Origin: Streptomyces asoensis
GTDB taxonomy: Bacteria; Actinomycetota; Actinomycetes; Streptomycetales; Streptomycetaceae
NCBI RefSeq assembly: GCF_016860545.1
Contig: NZ_BNEB01000001.1
Location: forward strand, 186,001-250,000
DNA length: 64,000 bases
Direction: 5' to 3'
The notes beneath the pieces are model-generated. The model saw only the letters and a program-made list of their open reading frames with translations. It was not told the origin of the DNA and searched no databases. Shown piece after piece: positions 18,992 through 27,736 of the stretch. The stretch's first letter is position 1, and each line of letters opens with the position of its first letter. The position numbers and the translations under genes are program-made.

Positions 18992-19011
18992 GGCGTACCC
19001 TGGTGTACGCC
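18992..19011. promoter_or_regulatory. Inverted repeat in the lipB-lipA gap
   Basis: GGCGTAC (18992-18998) and GTACGCC (19005-19011) are exact inverted repeats with a 6-nt spacer, 40 bp before the lipA start. It could be an operator or a short hairpin. A -10-like TACCCT overlaps the left arm. Confidence 0.4.
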
Positions 19012-19050
19012 GAAGAATCGAAAGTCTAAGCAGACAGGCAGGGAGCCGAC

Positions 19051-20016
19051 GTGTCCGCAGTCGCACCCGACGGACGCAAGATGCTGCGCCTGGAGGTCCG
19101 CAACAGCCAGACCCCCATCGAGCGCAAGCCCGAGTGGATCAAGACCCGGGCGAAAATGGGTCCCGAGTACACCAAGATGCAGAACCTCGTGAAGAGCGAG
19201 GGGCTGCACACCGTGTGCCAGGAAGCCGGCTGTCCCAACATCTACGAGTGCTGGGAAGACCGCGAGGCCACCTTCCTGATCGGCGGCGACCAGTGCACCC
19301 GGCGCTGTGACTTCTGCCAGATCGACACCGGCAAGCCCGAGGCGCTGGACCGCGACGAGCCGCGGCGCGTCGGTGAGTCCGTGGTCACGATGGACCTGAA
19401 CTACGCCACCATCACCGGCGTGGCCCGCGACGACCTGGCCGACGGCGGGGCGTGGCTGTACGCCGAGACCGTCCGGCAGATCCACGCGCAGACCGCTCAG
19501 CGGGAGGCCGGGCGCACCAAGGTGGAGCTGCTCGCCCCCGACTTCAACGCCGTCCCGGAGCAGCTGGCGGAGGTGTTCTCCTCCCGGCCCGAGGTCTTCG
19601 CGCACAACGTGGAGACCGTCCCGCGGATCTTCAAGCGGATCCGGCCCGGCTTCCGTTACGAGCGTTCGCTGGGCGTCATCACGGCCGCCCGCGACTACGG
19701 GCTCGTCACCAAGTCGAACCTGATCCTCGGCATGGGCGAGACCCGCGAGGAGGTCGGCGAGGCGCTGCGGCAGCTGCACGACGCCGGCTGCGAGCTCGTC
19801 ACGATCACGCAGTACCTGCGGCCCTCCGTGCGTCACCACCCGGTGGAGCGCTGGGTGAAGCCGCACGAGTTCGTCGAGCTGAAGGAGGAAGCCGAGCAGA
19901 TCGGCTTCTCCGGCGTGATGTCGGGCCCGCTGGTACGGTCCTCCTACCGTGCGGGACGGCTGTACCGGATGGCCGTCGAGAAGCGCGGGGCGTACATCGC
20001 CTCCCAGGCCGTCTGA
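19051..20016 (+). CDS. lipA: Lipoyl synthase (radical SAM)
   Basis: Radical SAM enzyme that inserts two sulfurs into octanoyl-E2 to make the lipoyl cofactor. It has 321 residues. The auxiliary iron-sulfur cluster cysteines are C56, C61 and C67 ([12 protein letters not shown]). The radical SAM cluster is C82, C86 and C89 (CTRRCDFC). The C-terminal conserved serine motif is [10 protein letters not shown]. Start GTG 19051 has AGGGAG upstream. It acts after LipB on SucB-type lipoyl domains. Confidence 0.97.
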   Translation: MSAVAPDGRKMLRLEVRNSQTPIERKPEWIKTRAKMGPEYTKMQNLVKSEGLHTVCQEAGCPNIYECWEDREATFLIGGDQCTRRCDFCQIDTGKPEALDRDEPRRVGESVVTMDLNYATITGVARDDLADGGAWLYAETVRQIHAQTAQREAGRTKVELLAPDFNAVPEQLAEVFSSRPEVFAHNVETVPRIFKRIRPGFRYERSLGVITAARDYGLVTKSNLILGMGETREEVGEALRQLHDAGCELVTITQYLRPSVRHHPVERWVKPHEFVELKEEAEQIGFSGVMSGPLVRSSYRAGRLYRMAVEKRGAYIASQAV

Positions 20017-20333
20017 CGCGCCGTCAGCCCGCTTGCGCCGTACGGACGCAGGCCGACTGTGTGAATTCCCGCACAAGATGCTACTCGCCAGTAGTGACCG
20101 ATATGACGCGGCTCCGGCCGTCCTCGCAGATGAGGGCGTACGCCGGGGCCGCGTCAGCGTTTCGGCCGCGCCCATCAAGGTTTCATTCGTGTTTGACCGG
20201 TCGGTCACGCCCTGGTAACACCGAACAGTGACGCTGGTACCACGAGACGAGAACCAGCTCAGAAAGCTCCGCACCAGCTCCGCCAGCTCCGCACCAGCCC
20301 CGTACCCGAAGCCGTCCGAGGGGGACACCCACC
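20017..20333 (+). promoter_or_regulatory. Upstream region of a small conserved gene with a palindrome
   Basis: No gene is seen in these 317 bases. A perfect TGACCG-GT-CGGTCA palindrome lies at 20194-20207, of the kind bound by TetR-type repressors. The 14-bp sequence AGCTCCGCACCAGC is directly repeated at 20265-20278 and 20285-20298. The palindrome is about 130 bp before the next start codon, a normal distance for an operator, but the regulator is not known. Confidence 0.4.
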
Positions 20334-20534
20334 ATGCAGGCCGCGCCCGTTCGCGCCACCGCGATCCCGACCTTCAGCACCGCCCTGCGCGCCGTCGAGT
20401 CGCTGCTCATGAGCAGCGGTCAGCGCACCGCCCGCCGCAACGCCTGGACCTCCGTCCTGGAGGACCGCCGCCGCGCCAAGGACCGGGTAGAGGCGCAGCG
20501 CGTCCTCGAGGCGGTCACCTCCGTCCGTCCCTGA
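20334..20534 (+). CDS. Small conserved Streptomyces protein
   Basis: Protein of 66 residues in the conserved position between lipA and a DUF4191 gene. It is rich in Arg and Ala. The C-terminal two-thirds (RTARRNAWTSVLEDRRRAKD and following) is predicted helical and strongly basic. No signal peptide, membrane segment or known domain is visible. The ATG start has GAGGGGGA upstream. Conservation of place and good codon bias support a real gene. Function unknown. Confidence 0.75.
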   Translation: MQAAPVRATAIPTFSTALRAVESLLMSSGQRTARRNAWTSVLEDRRRAKDRVEAQRVLEAVTSVRP

Positions 20535-20612
20535 CCCACCCCCCTCCCCGCACTCCCCACACCCGCCCTCCTGCCGTCGTAGCCACTTCCCGGGCCACGT
20601 AGACTTCGTGGC

Positions 20613-21317
20613 ATGGCGAGAAGTGACAGCGCGGCGGACGCCGCTAACCCCGGGCGACTGAAGCAGATCGCCCTGACGTTCAAGATGACCCGCAAGGCCG
20701 ACAAGACGATCGGTTTCGTTCTCGCGGGTGTCTTCCTCATCACGTTCGGCGTCTTTCTCGCGATCGGTTTCCTGATCGGCCACCCGGTCTACCTGGGCAT
20801 CCTGGGCTTCCTCCTCGCCTTCCTCGCGACGGCGATCGTGTTCGGACGCCGGGCCGAGCGGGCCGCCTTCGGTCAGATGGAGGGCCAGCCGGGCGCCGCC
20901 GCGGCCGTCCTGGACAACATCGGCCGGGGCTGGACCACGACGCCCGCGGTCGCGATGAACCGCAGCCAGGACGTGGTGCACCGCGCCGTCGGCAAGGCCG
21001 GCATCGTCCTGGTCGCCGAGGGCAACCCGAACCGGGTGAAGAGCCTGCTGGCCGCCGAGAAGAAGAAGATGAACCGCATCGTCGCGGACGTCCCGGTGCA
21101 CGACGTGATCGTCGGCACCGGCGAGGGCCAGGTCGAGCTGAAGAAGCTGCGCACCACTCTGCTCAAGTACCCGCGGGTGCTGGCGGGCCCGCAGGTGACC
21201 GCCACCAACGACCGGCTGCGCGCCATGGGCGACCTGATGAGCAACATGCCGCTGCCCAAGGGCCCGATGCCGAAGGGCATGCGCCTGCCGAAGGGCGGCG
21301 GCGGCAAGGCCCGCTGA
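20613..21317 (+). CDS. DUF4191 membrane protein
   Basis: Integral membrane protein of 234 residues. A basic N-terminus (LKQIALTFKMTRKADK) is followed by two close hydrophobic helices (about 33-53 and 57-79). A cytosolic domain follows (GWTTTPAVAMNRSQDVVHRAVGK in part, LVAEGNPNRVKSLLAAEKKK), and then a Gly/Lys/Met-rich tail with repeated PKG. This matches DUF4191, conserved next to lipA in actinobacteria, for which no function is established. It is followed by a perfect terminator. Confidence 0.9.
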   Translation: MARSDSAADAANPGRLKQIALTFKMTRKADKTIGFVLAGVFLITFGVFLAIGFLIGHPVYLGILGFLLAFLATAIVFGRRAERAAFGQMEGQPGAAAAVLDNIGRGWTTTPAVAMNRSQDVVHRAVGKAGIVLVAEGNPNRVKSLLAAEKKKMNRIVADVPVHDVIVGTGEGQVELKKLRTTLLKYPRVLAGPQVTATNDRLRAMGDLMSNMPLPKGPMPKGMRLPKGGGGKAR

Positions 21318-21339
21318 GCCGTCCTTCCCCCTCACGTCC

Positions 21340-21375
21340 CGAAGGGGCGCCCGGATCACTCCGGGCGCCCCTTCG
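21340..21375 (+). terminator. Perfect 16-bp terminator after the DUF4191 gene
   Basis: CGAAGGGGCGCCCGGA (21340-21355) and TCCGGGCGCCCCTTCG (21360-21375) pair exactly around TCAC. Confidence 0.9.
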
Positions 21376-21567
21376 CCGTCGTACGGACCCGACCGCAGGC
21401 CGCAGGGTGACGGCGCCCCGCACGGGCGGGGCACCCCACCGGGCGGGACGGCCGCCGGGGCGGGCGCGGGCGGGGGGACTGACGGCGCCGCCGCGGGCAG
21501 GGCGGCGCGGGCAGGGCGCCAAGGCCAGCACGGGCGGACCGTCAGGGCCTGTGCGGGTGGACGGTGC

Positions 21568-22035
21568 TCAGATGCGGACTTCGACCGTCCGGGCCAGCCG
21601 GTCGTGCAGGCCGCGGCCGTCGCGGTCCCAGACCAGGGCCGGCACCGCCAGGCACAGCAGCACCGTGCGCACCGCGGAGCGCAGCGGGCTGACGGCGCCG
21701 GTCTCGACGGAGACCACCCGCAGGCCGAACAGACGCTTGCCCGGGGTGAAGCCGACCGTGCCGACGGTCAGCAGGCTCATCACCAGGAAGACGAGCAGGG
21801 CCCAGTTGCCGGTGGCGGGCCGGTAGCCGTCGGTGATCAAGCTGTATGCGATCAAGACGCCGAGCCCCCAGTCCACCGCCAGCGCACCGAGCCGCCGACC
21901 GGGGCGGGCGATCGAGCCCGGTCCCTCCTCCGGCAGGCCGAGCTGCTCACCCCGGTATCCGAAGTCCACTCCGGCGTTCTCGGCGGCCGCGCGGGGCCCC
22001 GAGAGCCACGAGCCGATTGCATCCCTGTTGTCCAC
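21568..22035 (-). CDS. RDD-family membrane protein
   Basis: Membrane protein of 155 residues. The RDD signature is visible as RPGRRLGALAVDWGLGVLIAY (Arg and two Asp-type positions). Further hydrophobic segments follow at about 78-96 (NWALLVFLVMSLLTVGTVG) and 120-135, with the usual TPGKRLFGLRVV loop. RDD proteins are poorly characterised; some act in ion exchange. Start GTG 22035 lies in a GGACGG context. It is divergent from glnA, and the shared 200-bp region carries the GlnR boxes. Confidence 0.88.
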   Translation of the reverse strand: MDNRDAIGSWLSGPRAAAENAGVDFGYRGEQLGLPEEGPGSIARPGRRLGALAVDWGLGVLIAYSLITDGYRPATGNWALLVFLVMSLLTVGTVGFTPGKRLFGLRVVSVETGAVSPLRSAVRTVLLCLAVPALVWDRDGRGLHDRLARTVEVRI

Positions 22036-22098
22036 CCGTCCAAGGTACTGCGCCCGTTTCGCGATACGGACAGGTGGGGTAGACCGGGCAGGCTCCGG

Positions 22099-22136
22099 TT
22101 AACTTGTGCGAAACAAATGGGTCACGCCCGAGAAAC
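22099..22136 (+). promoter_or_regulatory. GlnR boxes of glnA
   Basis: Two GTNAC-n6-GNAAC-type units are spaced as in known GlnR operators: TTAAC (22099-22103), six bases, GAAAC (22110-22114), then six bases, GTCAC (22121-22125), six bases, GAAAC (22132-22136). GlnR is the global nitrogen regulator of Streptomyces and activates glnA under nitrogen limitation. The boxes lie about 100 bp before the glnA start. Confidence 0.85.
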
Positions 22137-22232
22137 CACCCGTCCTTAGGGTCGACGACAGCGTGTGCCACCGCACTGGCCGCACGAACGAACTACCACC
22201 CCGGCTCGACGGCCGGGAGTAGGAGGAGCTGG

Positions 22233-23642
22233 ATGTTCCAGAACGCCGACGAGGCCAAGAAGTTCATCGCGGACGAGGACGTCAAGTTCGTCGACGTCCG
22301 CTTCTGCGACCTGCCGGGCGTCATGCAGCACTTCACGCTGCCCGTCGAGGCGTTCGACCCGGACGAGGAGCTCGCCTTCGACGGCTCCTCGATCCGCGGC
22401 TTCCAGGCCATCCACGAGTCCGACATGGCGCTGCGCGCCGACCTGTCGACCTCGCGCGTGGACCCGTTCCGCCGTGACAAGACGCTGAACATCAACTTCT
22501 TCATCCACGACCCGATCACGGGCGAGCAGTACTCCCGTGACCCGCGCAACGTGGCGAAGAAGGCGGAGGCCTACCTGGCGTCGACCGGTATCGCCGACAC
22601 CGCGTACTTCGGCCCCGAGGCCGAGTTCTACGTCTTCGACAGCGTGCGCTTCCAGACGTCCGCGAACGAGTCCTTCTACCACATCGACTCCGAGGCCGGC
22701 GCCTGGAACACCGGTGCGCTCGAGGACAACCGCGGTTACAAGGTCCGCTACAAGGGCGGCTACTTCCCGACCCCGCCGGTCGACCACTTCGCCGACCTGC
22801 GTGCGGAGATCTCCCTGGAGCTGGCCGCGTCCGGCCTCCAGGTCGAGCGCCAGCACCACGAGGTGGGCACCGCCGGCCAGGCCGAGATCAACTACAAGTT
22901 CAACACGCTGCTCGCCGCGGCCGACGACCTCCAGCTCTTCAAGTACATCGTGAAGAACGTCGCCTGGCGCAACGGCAAGACCGCGACCTTCATGCCGAAG
23001 CCGATCTTCGGCGACAACGGCTCGGGCATGCACGTCCACCAGTCGCTGTGGACCGGCGGCTCCCCGCTGTTCTACGACGAGGCCGGCTACGCGGGCCTGT
23101 CGGACACGGCCCGCTACTACATCGGCGGCATCCTCAAGCACGCCCCGTCGCTGCTGGCCTTCACCAACCCGACGGTGAACTCCTACCACCGCCTGGTCCC
23201 GGGCTTCGAGGCGCCGGTCAACCTGGTGTACTCGCAGCGCAACCGCTCCGCCGCCATGCGTATCCCGATCACGGGCTCCAACCCCAAGGCCAAGCGCGTC
23301 GAGTTCCGCGCGCCCGACGCCTCCGGCAACCCGTACCTGGCGTTCTCCGCGCTGCTGCTCGCGGGCCTGGACGGCATCAAGAACAAGATCGAGCCGGCCG
23401 AGCCGATCGACAAGGACCTCTACGAGCTGGCCCCCGAGGAGCACGCGGGTGTCGCGCAGGTCCCGACCTCGCTCCCGGCCGTCCTCGACCGCCTCGAGGC
23501 GGACCACGAGTTCCTGCTCGCCGGTGACGTCTTCACGCCCGACCTGATCGAGACGTGGATCGACTACAAGCGCACCCACGAGATCGCCCCGCTCCAGCTG
23601 CGCCCGCACCCGCACGAGTTCGAGCTGTACTTCGACGTGTGA
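22233..23642 (+). CDS. glnA: Glutamine synthetase type I
   Basis: Dodecameric GSI, which joins ammonia and glutamate using ATP. It has 469 residues. Motifs are FDGSSIRGF, the metal/ATP-binding [23 protein letters not shown] and [10 protein letters not shown]397 in DLYELAPEE is the adenylylation tyrosine at the same number as in E. coli, so control by GlnE adenylyltransferase is likely. The frame opens earlier at 22104, but ATG 22233 has AGGAGG at 22221-22226. GlnR boxes are upstream and a terminator follows. A second, unrelated GS (glnII) lies 7.4 kb downstream. Confidence 0.97.
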   Translation: MFQNADEAKKFIADEDVKFVDVRFCDLPGVMQHFTLPVEAFDPDEELAFDGSSIRGFQAIHESDMALRADLSTSRVDPFRRDKTLNINFFIHDPITGEQYSRDPRNVAKKAEAYLASTGIADTAYFGPEAEFYVFDSVRFQTSANESFYHIDSEAGAWNTGALEDNRGYKVRYKGGYFPTPPVDHFADLRAEISLELAASGLQVERQHHEVGTAGQAEINYKFNTLLAAADDLQLFKYIVKNVAWRNGKTATFMPKPIFGDNGSGMHVHQSLWTGGSPLFYDEAGYAGLSDTARYYIGGILKHAPSLLAFTNPTVNSYHRLVPGFEAPVNLVYSQRNRSAAMRIPITGSNPKAKRVEFRAPDASGNPYLAFSALLLAGLDGIKNKIEPAEPIDKDLYELAPEEHAGVAQVPTSLPAVLDRLEADHEFLLAGDVFTPDLIETWIDYKRTHEIAPLQLRPHPHEFELYFDV

Positions 23643-23687
23643 CCGACCCCGGGCCGGCAGGCCCTGTGGGTGGGTGAGGGTCGTGGT

Positions 23688-23723
23688 GACGCCCCCGTTC
23701 CTGTTTCTCAGGGCGGGGGCGTC
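23688..23723 (+). terminator. Terminator after glnA
   Basis: GACGCCCCCG (23688-23697) and CGGGGGCGTC (23714-23723) form a 10-bp stem with a 16-nt loop, 45 bp after the glnA stop. Confidence 0.75.
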
Positions 23724-23790
23724 GTCGTATGGTTTTCGGCACTGGTGTTCGACGGAAGGCCTCTGCGGAGGCGGCGGGGGGAAAACGGGG

Positions 23791-24048
23791 ATGCCCGGAC
23801 AGGAAGACGAGGAGCGGGAGTTCGACCTGCGGTGGGCGGACGACGCGGCCCACAAGGAGCCCTCGGCGCGGGCGCGGATGCTGGCCGCGCGCTGGAAGGA
23901 GAACCCTCCCGGGCCGGTCCCCTTCCGCGCCGCCCCGGACCGGGGGACGTCACTCCGGTCGTCGTGGATGTCGACGGCGCTGGTGCTGGGCTGCGTGGCC
24001 GTGGTGATCGTCGTGCTGGGGTACGCGCGGTTCCGGGCGCCGTACTAG
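23791..24048 (+). CDS. Small single-pass membrane protein
   Basis: Protein of 85 residues. The charged N-terminal half (EDEEREFDLRWADDAAHKEP) is followed by one C-terminal hydrophobic helix (about 60-78, STALVLGCVAVVIVVLGYA) and a short basic tail. The frame is open from 23674 but the conserved-looking protein starts at ATG 23791, in a purine-rich context. It follows the glnA terminator, so it probably has its own promoter. No domain recognised. Confidence 0.7.
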   Translation: MPGQEDEEREFDLRWADDAAHKEPSARARMLAARWKENPPGPVPFRAAPDRGTSLRSSWMSTALVLGCVAVVIVVLGYARFRAPY

Positions 24049-24190
24049 GACACCCGCGGTTCCGGCGCCCGGACCCGGCCGCCGTGGCGGGGACCTTTTG
24101 CTCCGCCTAGGTCCGTTCGGCACCCGTTCATGGGGATGCGGCGGTGCACACTGGCAGTGGGACGAGTGCCTGACTGCGGGGTGATGGCAG

Positions 24191-25111
24191 ATGCAGAGCC
24201 GTTTCCGGAGCGACCGGCGGTTGACCGTGCGGATGACGGTCACGCTGTTCCTGCTCGGGCTGTTGTACGTGGCGTTCGTGGCCGCGCTGGTCGTGTTGCT
24301 GAAGTCGTGGGTGCTGGTCGTCGTCGTCCTGGTGGCGGTGCTGGGCGCCCAGTACTGGTTCTCCGACCGGGTGGCGCTGTTCGCGATGCGCGGCCGGGTG
24401 GTGGAGCGCGAGGAGTATCCCGAGCTGCACGCCGTGGTCGACCGGCTGTGCGCGATCGCGGACATGCCGAAGCCGGTGGTGGCCGTCTCGGAGATGGGCA
24501 TGCCGAACGCGTTCGCGACGGGGCGCAGTCCCGACCACGCGGTGGTGTGCGTGACGACGGGGCTGCTGCGCCGGCTCGAACCGGCCGAGCTGGAGGGTGT
24601 GCTCGCGCACGAGCTGTCGCACGTGGCCCACAAGGACGTGGCGGTGATCACCGTCGCCTCGTTCCTGGGCGTGATCGCGGGGCTGGTGGTGCGGTTCGCG
24701 TTCTATTCGCAGGTGTTCGGCGGGGCCCGCAGGGACCAGAACGCCGCTGTCGTGTTCGCCGCCGTGATGGCCGTCTCGGCGGCCGTGTACGCGATCAGCT
24801 TCCTCCTCGTCCGGGCGCTGTCGCGGTACCGGGAGCTGGCGGCGGACCGCGCGGCGGCCCAGCTGACCGGCCGCCCGTCCGCGCTGGCCTCCGCGCTGAC
24901 GAAGGTCTCCGGCGACCTGGCCCGCATCCCGTCCGAGGACCTGCGGACGGTGCAGGCCTTCAACGCCTTCTACTTCACCCCGGCGCTGGGTGCCGAGCCC
25001 GGTCTGGCGGGGCTGTTCTCGACCCATCCGAGCCTGGAGCAGCGGCTCGACCAGCTGGGGCGGATCTCCGCCGAGCTGGGTGAGGCTGCCGCTCCGGGGA
25101 CGGCGGGCTGA
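24191..25111 (+). CDS. htpX: M48 membrane zinc protease (HtpX-like)
   Basis: Integral membrane metalloprotease of 306 residues. Two N-terminal hydrophobic helices (about 16-37 and 39-55) precede the zinc motif HELSH (H140, E141, H144). Two more membrane segments follow, then the downstream RYRELAADRAAA motif with the third zinc ligand Glu. HtpX proteases degrade damaged membrane proteins. The next gene starts 2 nt after the stop and encodes a PspAB-type protein, the pairing seen in actinobacterial envelope-stress loci. Confidence 0.9.
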   Translation: MQSRFRSDRRLTVRMTVTLFLLGLLYVAFVAALVVLLKSWVLVVVVLVAVLGAQYWFSDRVALFAMRGRVVEREEYPELHAVVDRLCAIADMPKPVVAVSEMGMPNAFATGRSPDHAVVCVTTGLLRRLEPAELEGVLAHELSHVAHKDVAVITVASFLGVIAGLVVRFAFYSQVFGGARRDQNAAVVFAAVMAVSAAVYAISFLLVRALSRYRELAADRAAAQLTGRPSALASALTKVSGDLARIPSEDLRTVQAFNAFYFTPALGAEPGLAGLFSTHPSLEQRLDQLGRISAELGEAAAPGTAG

Positions 25112-25113
25112 TC

Positions 25114-25716
25114 ATGGGGCTGCTGGACATCCTGCTCGGCAGGACCAGGCCGGTGGTGCCCGACCTGGACCGGCTGTTCGCGCTGCCCTCGGCGGCGGTG
25201 ACGCTGGAGGCGGCGGCCGCCTTCACCCCGACCGGGCAGGGCGCCGTGTGCTTCGCGACCGTCGAGGGCTCGGCCTTCGAACAGACGCACCGCGAGGTGC
25301 AGGCCCTCCTCGACGCGGACACCGGGCGCGCCGGTCCCCCGGTGCGGCTGGAGCGGGACGACTACGGATACTCCTGGCTGGTCTCGCGGCGGGCCCCCGA
25401 CGAGTTGCCGCAGCTGGTCAACGATCTGCACGCGGTGAACAGCGCCATGGAGGTCAACGGTTTCGGGCCGCAGCTGCTGTGCTCCCTCGTCGGCTTCGAG
25501 GCGCCGCCCCCGTCGGGTACGGCGGACGGACGGCGACTGGCGCTCGTGTACCTGTACAAGCGGGGGTCCTTCTACCCGTTCGCGCCGCTGCCCGGCCCCG
25601 GGCAGCGGCGCGACGGCGCACTGGAGTTGCAGGTGCGGGCCGCCCTCGCGGGCGACCTGCGCATCGAGCAGGACCTGGGCCGCTGGTTCCCCGTGTGGGG
25701 AGCCCCCGGCCTGTAG
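25114..25716 (+). CDS. pspAB: PspAB-type protein paired with HtpX
   Basis: Soluble-looking protein of 200 residues. MGLLDILLGRTRPVVPDLDRLFALPSA-type starts and the YGYSWLVSRR and LVYLYKRGSFYPFAP segments match the PspA-associated PspAB family of actinobacteria. No membrane helix or catalytic motif is visible. It starts 2 nt after the htpX stop and is surely co-translated with it. A link to the phage-shock/envelope-stress response is family knowledge; its molecular action is not known. pspA itself is not in the window. Confidence 0.75.
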   Translation: MGLLDILLGRTRPVVPDLDRLFALPSAAVTLEAAAAFTPTGQGAVCFATVEGSAFEQTHREVQALLDADTGRAGPPVRLERDDYGYSWLVSRRAPDELPQLVNDLHAVNSAMEVNGFGPQLLCSLVGFEAPPPSGTADGRRLALVYLYKRGSFYPFAPLPGPGQRRDGALELQVRAALAGDLRIEQDLGRWFPVWGAPGL

Positions 25717-25738
25717 GGCTCCGGACGCCCGGGCGCCG

Positions 25739-26017
25739 CTAGGCGCGCTCGCGCTCCTGGCGGCGCGACTCCAGCGGGCGCTCGCGGCGGTAGCGGCGCT
25801 CCCACTTGGCCTGCTTGTCACGGCGGTCGCGGTACGCCTTGTACGACGTCGGCGCGGCTCCCGCGGTCGGGGCGGGGCCGGGCGCGGTCGGTGCGGACGA
25901 GTGGAGTCCGTACCGCACGTACAGGAACAGCACACCGGCGGCGGCGAGCCAGTACAGCGGGTTTCCGAACCCCAGGACCACCAGGACGACGGCCCCGGAG
26001 AGTACGACGGTGCCCAT
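25739..26017 (-). CDS. Small membrane protein with basic tail
   Basis: Protein of 92 residues. Two adjacent hydrophobic segments at the N-terminus (about 3-17 and 21-36) are followed by a Pro/Ala linker and a strongly basic C-terminus (YRDRRDKQAKWERRYRRERP). The ribosome site AGGAAGGAGG lies 6 nt before ATG 26017, unusually strong, so the gene is well translated. It converges with pspAB with a 22-bp gap. No known domain. Confidence 0.75.
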   Translation of the reverse strand: MGTVVLSGAVVLVVLGFGNPLYWLAAAGVLFLYVRYGLHSSAPTAPGPAPTAGAAPTSYKAYRDRRDKQAKWERRYRRERPLESRRQERERA

Positions 26018-26131
26018 GGTGTACCTCCTTCCTGGGCAGGGACGGTCACCGAGCGTTGCGATGAGGGGTGGGTTGACCCGTTCAGCGTACGCACACGGTC
26101 ACTCACCGTGCATCCCCTTTTCCGCGGGCGG

Positions 26132-27472
26132 TCAGACGCCCGGGGCCGCTCGCACCACGCCCGCCGCGACCGCCGTGCCGAGCGCGGCGTGGTCGGCGGC
26201 GGTCCGGTCGGCGTAGGTCACGGCGAAGTCGGCCACCGCGCGTTCGAAGGTGTCGGCGCCGCCCAGATAGCCGGCGATGGCGATCCGGTCGCCGGTACGC
26301 GCGTGGGCGCGCGCCAGTGCGGTGCCGCACAGCCGCGCGTAGGCGGCGAGCTCGCCCGGGGACATCCCGGCGTCGCCCGCGGAGCCCTTCGGATCGCGCA
26401 GCTGACGCCAGTAGAAGGCACGGCCCTGCGGCCCGGTCATCCAGCCGAGGAAGACGTCACCGCTGGCCTGGAGCAGCCGCTGCCCGGCGACGACCCGGTG
26501 GCCGGGATGGACGTAGGGGCCGGTCGGCAGGTGTTCCTCCAGGACGGACGAGCGGGCCTCCTTGATCTGGAGGAGCAGCGGATCGTCGGTGTCGCGCCCG
26601 GCCAGCAGCACGAGGAAGCAGCGGGTGCCGACGCTGCCGATCCCGACCACCTTGCGGGCGGCGTCGACGAAGCGGTAGCGGTCCAGCAGGAGGCGGGGCT
26701 CCCCGGCGAGGGTGGACCGGTAGTCGCTGAAGATCTTCCGCAGCGCGGCCGCGTCGGAGGCGCCGGCGGGTTCGATCAGCGGCGGGTCGTGGATGATGCG
26801 GCGCCGCCCGTCGACGACCTCCGTGAGTTTGTGCAGCGCCTGGAGGCTGGTGCGGCGGCGGGCGCGGGTGAGGCTGGCGCCGTCGCGTCCGCGCTGCCGG
26901 GCGGAGCGCAGCAGGGGCAGGAGCCGTTCGGCGTCGATGCGCTCGTACCAGACGGCGAGCTCGTCGAGCCGGGACAGGCGCCGGACCGCCGTGCGATAGG
27001 CGGCGACGGCCTCCAGCGCGGCACGGCGGACCTTGGGTTCGGAGTGGCCGTTCTCGCGGGCGGCCACGGCGACGGACGCGGCGAGCCGCTTGACGTCCCA
27101 CTCGAACGGGCCGGGGAACGTCTCGTCGAAGTCGTCGAGGTCGAAGTACAGCGCCCGCTCCGGGCCGGCGTACAGCCCGAAGTTGAGCAGATGGGCGTCG
27201 CCGCACAGCTGCACGGTCAGCCCGGTGTGCGGCTGCGCGGCCAGGTCGGCGGCCATGACGGCGGCCGAGCCGCGCAGGAAGGCGAAGGGCGACGCGGCCA
27301 TCCGCCCGTACCTGATCGGCAGCAGTTCGGGCAGCCGGTCGCGGCCCTGCCGTTCCAGCACGGCGACGGGATCGGGCCGGTCGACGGACGGGATCCAGAC
27401 GGCGTGGGCGGAACGGGGGACGCGCTTGCGGGCGTCCCTGCCGCGCCGGGCACGCTCGGCGGGGGTGGTCAT
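26132..27472 (-). CDS. DUF2252 protein
   Basis: Protein of 446 residues of the DUF2252 family, which has a fold related to aminoglycoside/choline kinases. Motifs are RYGRMAASPFAFLRGSAAVM, CGDAHLLNFG (kinase-like catalytic GDxHxxN) and FDLDDFDE (metal-binding D-x-D). These suggest a phosphotransferase-like active site, but no substrate is established. ATG 27472 has GGAG 9 nt upstream. The open frame beyond it is a shadow over the divergent winged-helix gene. Confidence 0.85.
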   Translation of the reverse strand: MTTPAERARRGRDARKRVPRSAHAVWIPSVDRPDPVAVLERQGRDRLPELLPIRYGRMAASPFAFLRGSAAVMAADLAAQPHTGLTVQLCGDAHLLNFGLYAGPERALYFDLDDFDETFPGPFEWDVKRLAASVAVAARENGHSEPKVRRAALEAVAAYRTAVRRLSRLDELAVWYERIDAERLLPLLRSARQRGRDGASLTRARRRTSLQALHKLTEVVDGRRRIIHDPPLIEPAGASDAAALRKIFSDYRSTLAGEPRLLLDRYRFVDAARKVVGIGSVGTRCFLVLLAGRDTDDPLLLQIKEARSSVLEEHLPTGPYVHPGHRVVAGQRLLQASGDVFLGWMTGPQGRAFYWRQLRDPKGSAGDAGMSPGELAAYARLCGTALARAHARTGDRIAIAGYLGGADTFERAVADFAVTYADRTAADHAALGTAVAAGVVRAAPGV

Positions 27473-27736
27473 GCGCGTCGTCTCCGCACCACATCGCCTC
27501 CCGTTGCCCGGCATCTCCGCGGCGCTGCGCGGCCCCTTGTCCGAAGTGAAGAACGGCGGGGGGCCGGCCGCATGCCGGGTACGTCGAACGGGTGACCCCG
27601 GGCGGTGACGCGGGCGGCGCAGGCGGCGGCCGTCCCGCGGGCGGGACCGGTTGTCAGTGGTGTCGGGGAGGATGCGCGGTGGGAGCGGTGCCGGCCGGCG
27701 GGGAGCCGGCCGGACGGACGACGGGTGGAGGCCGGG

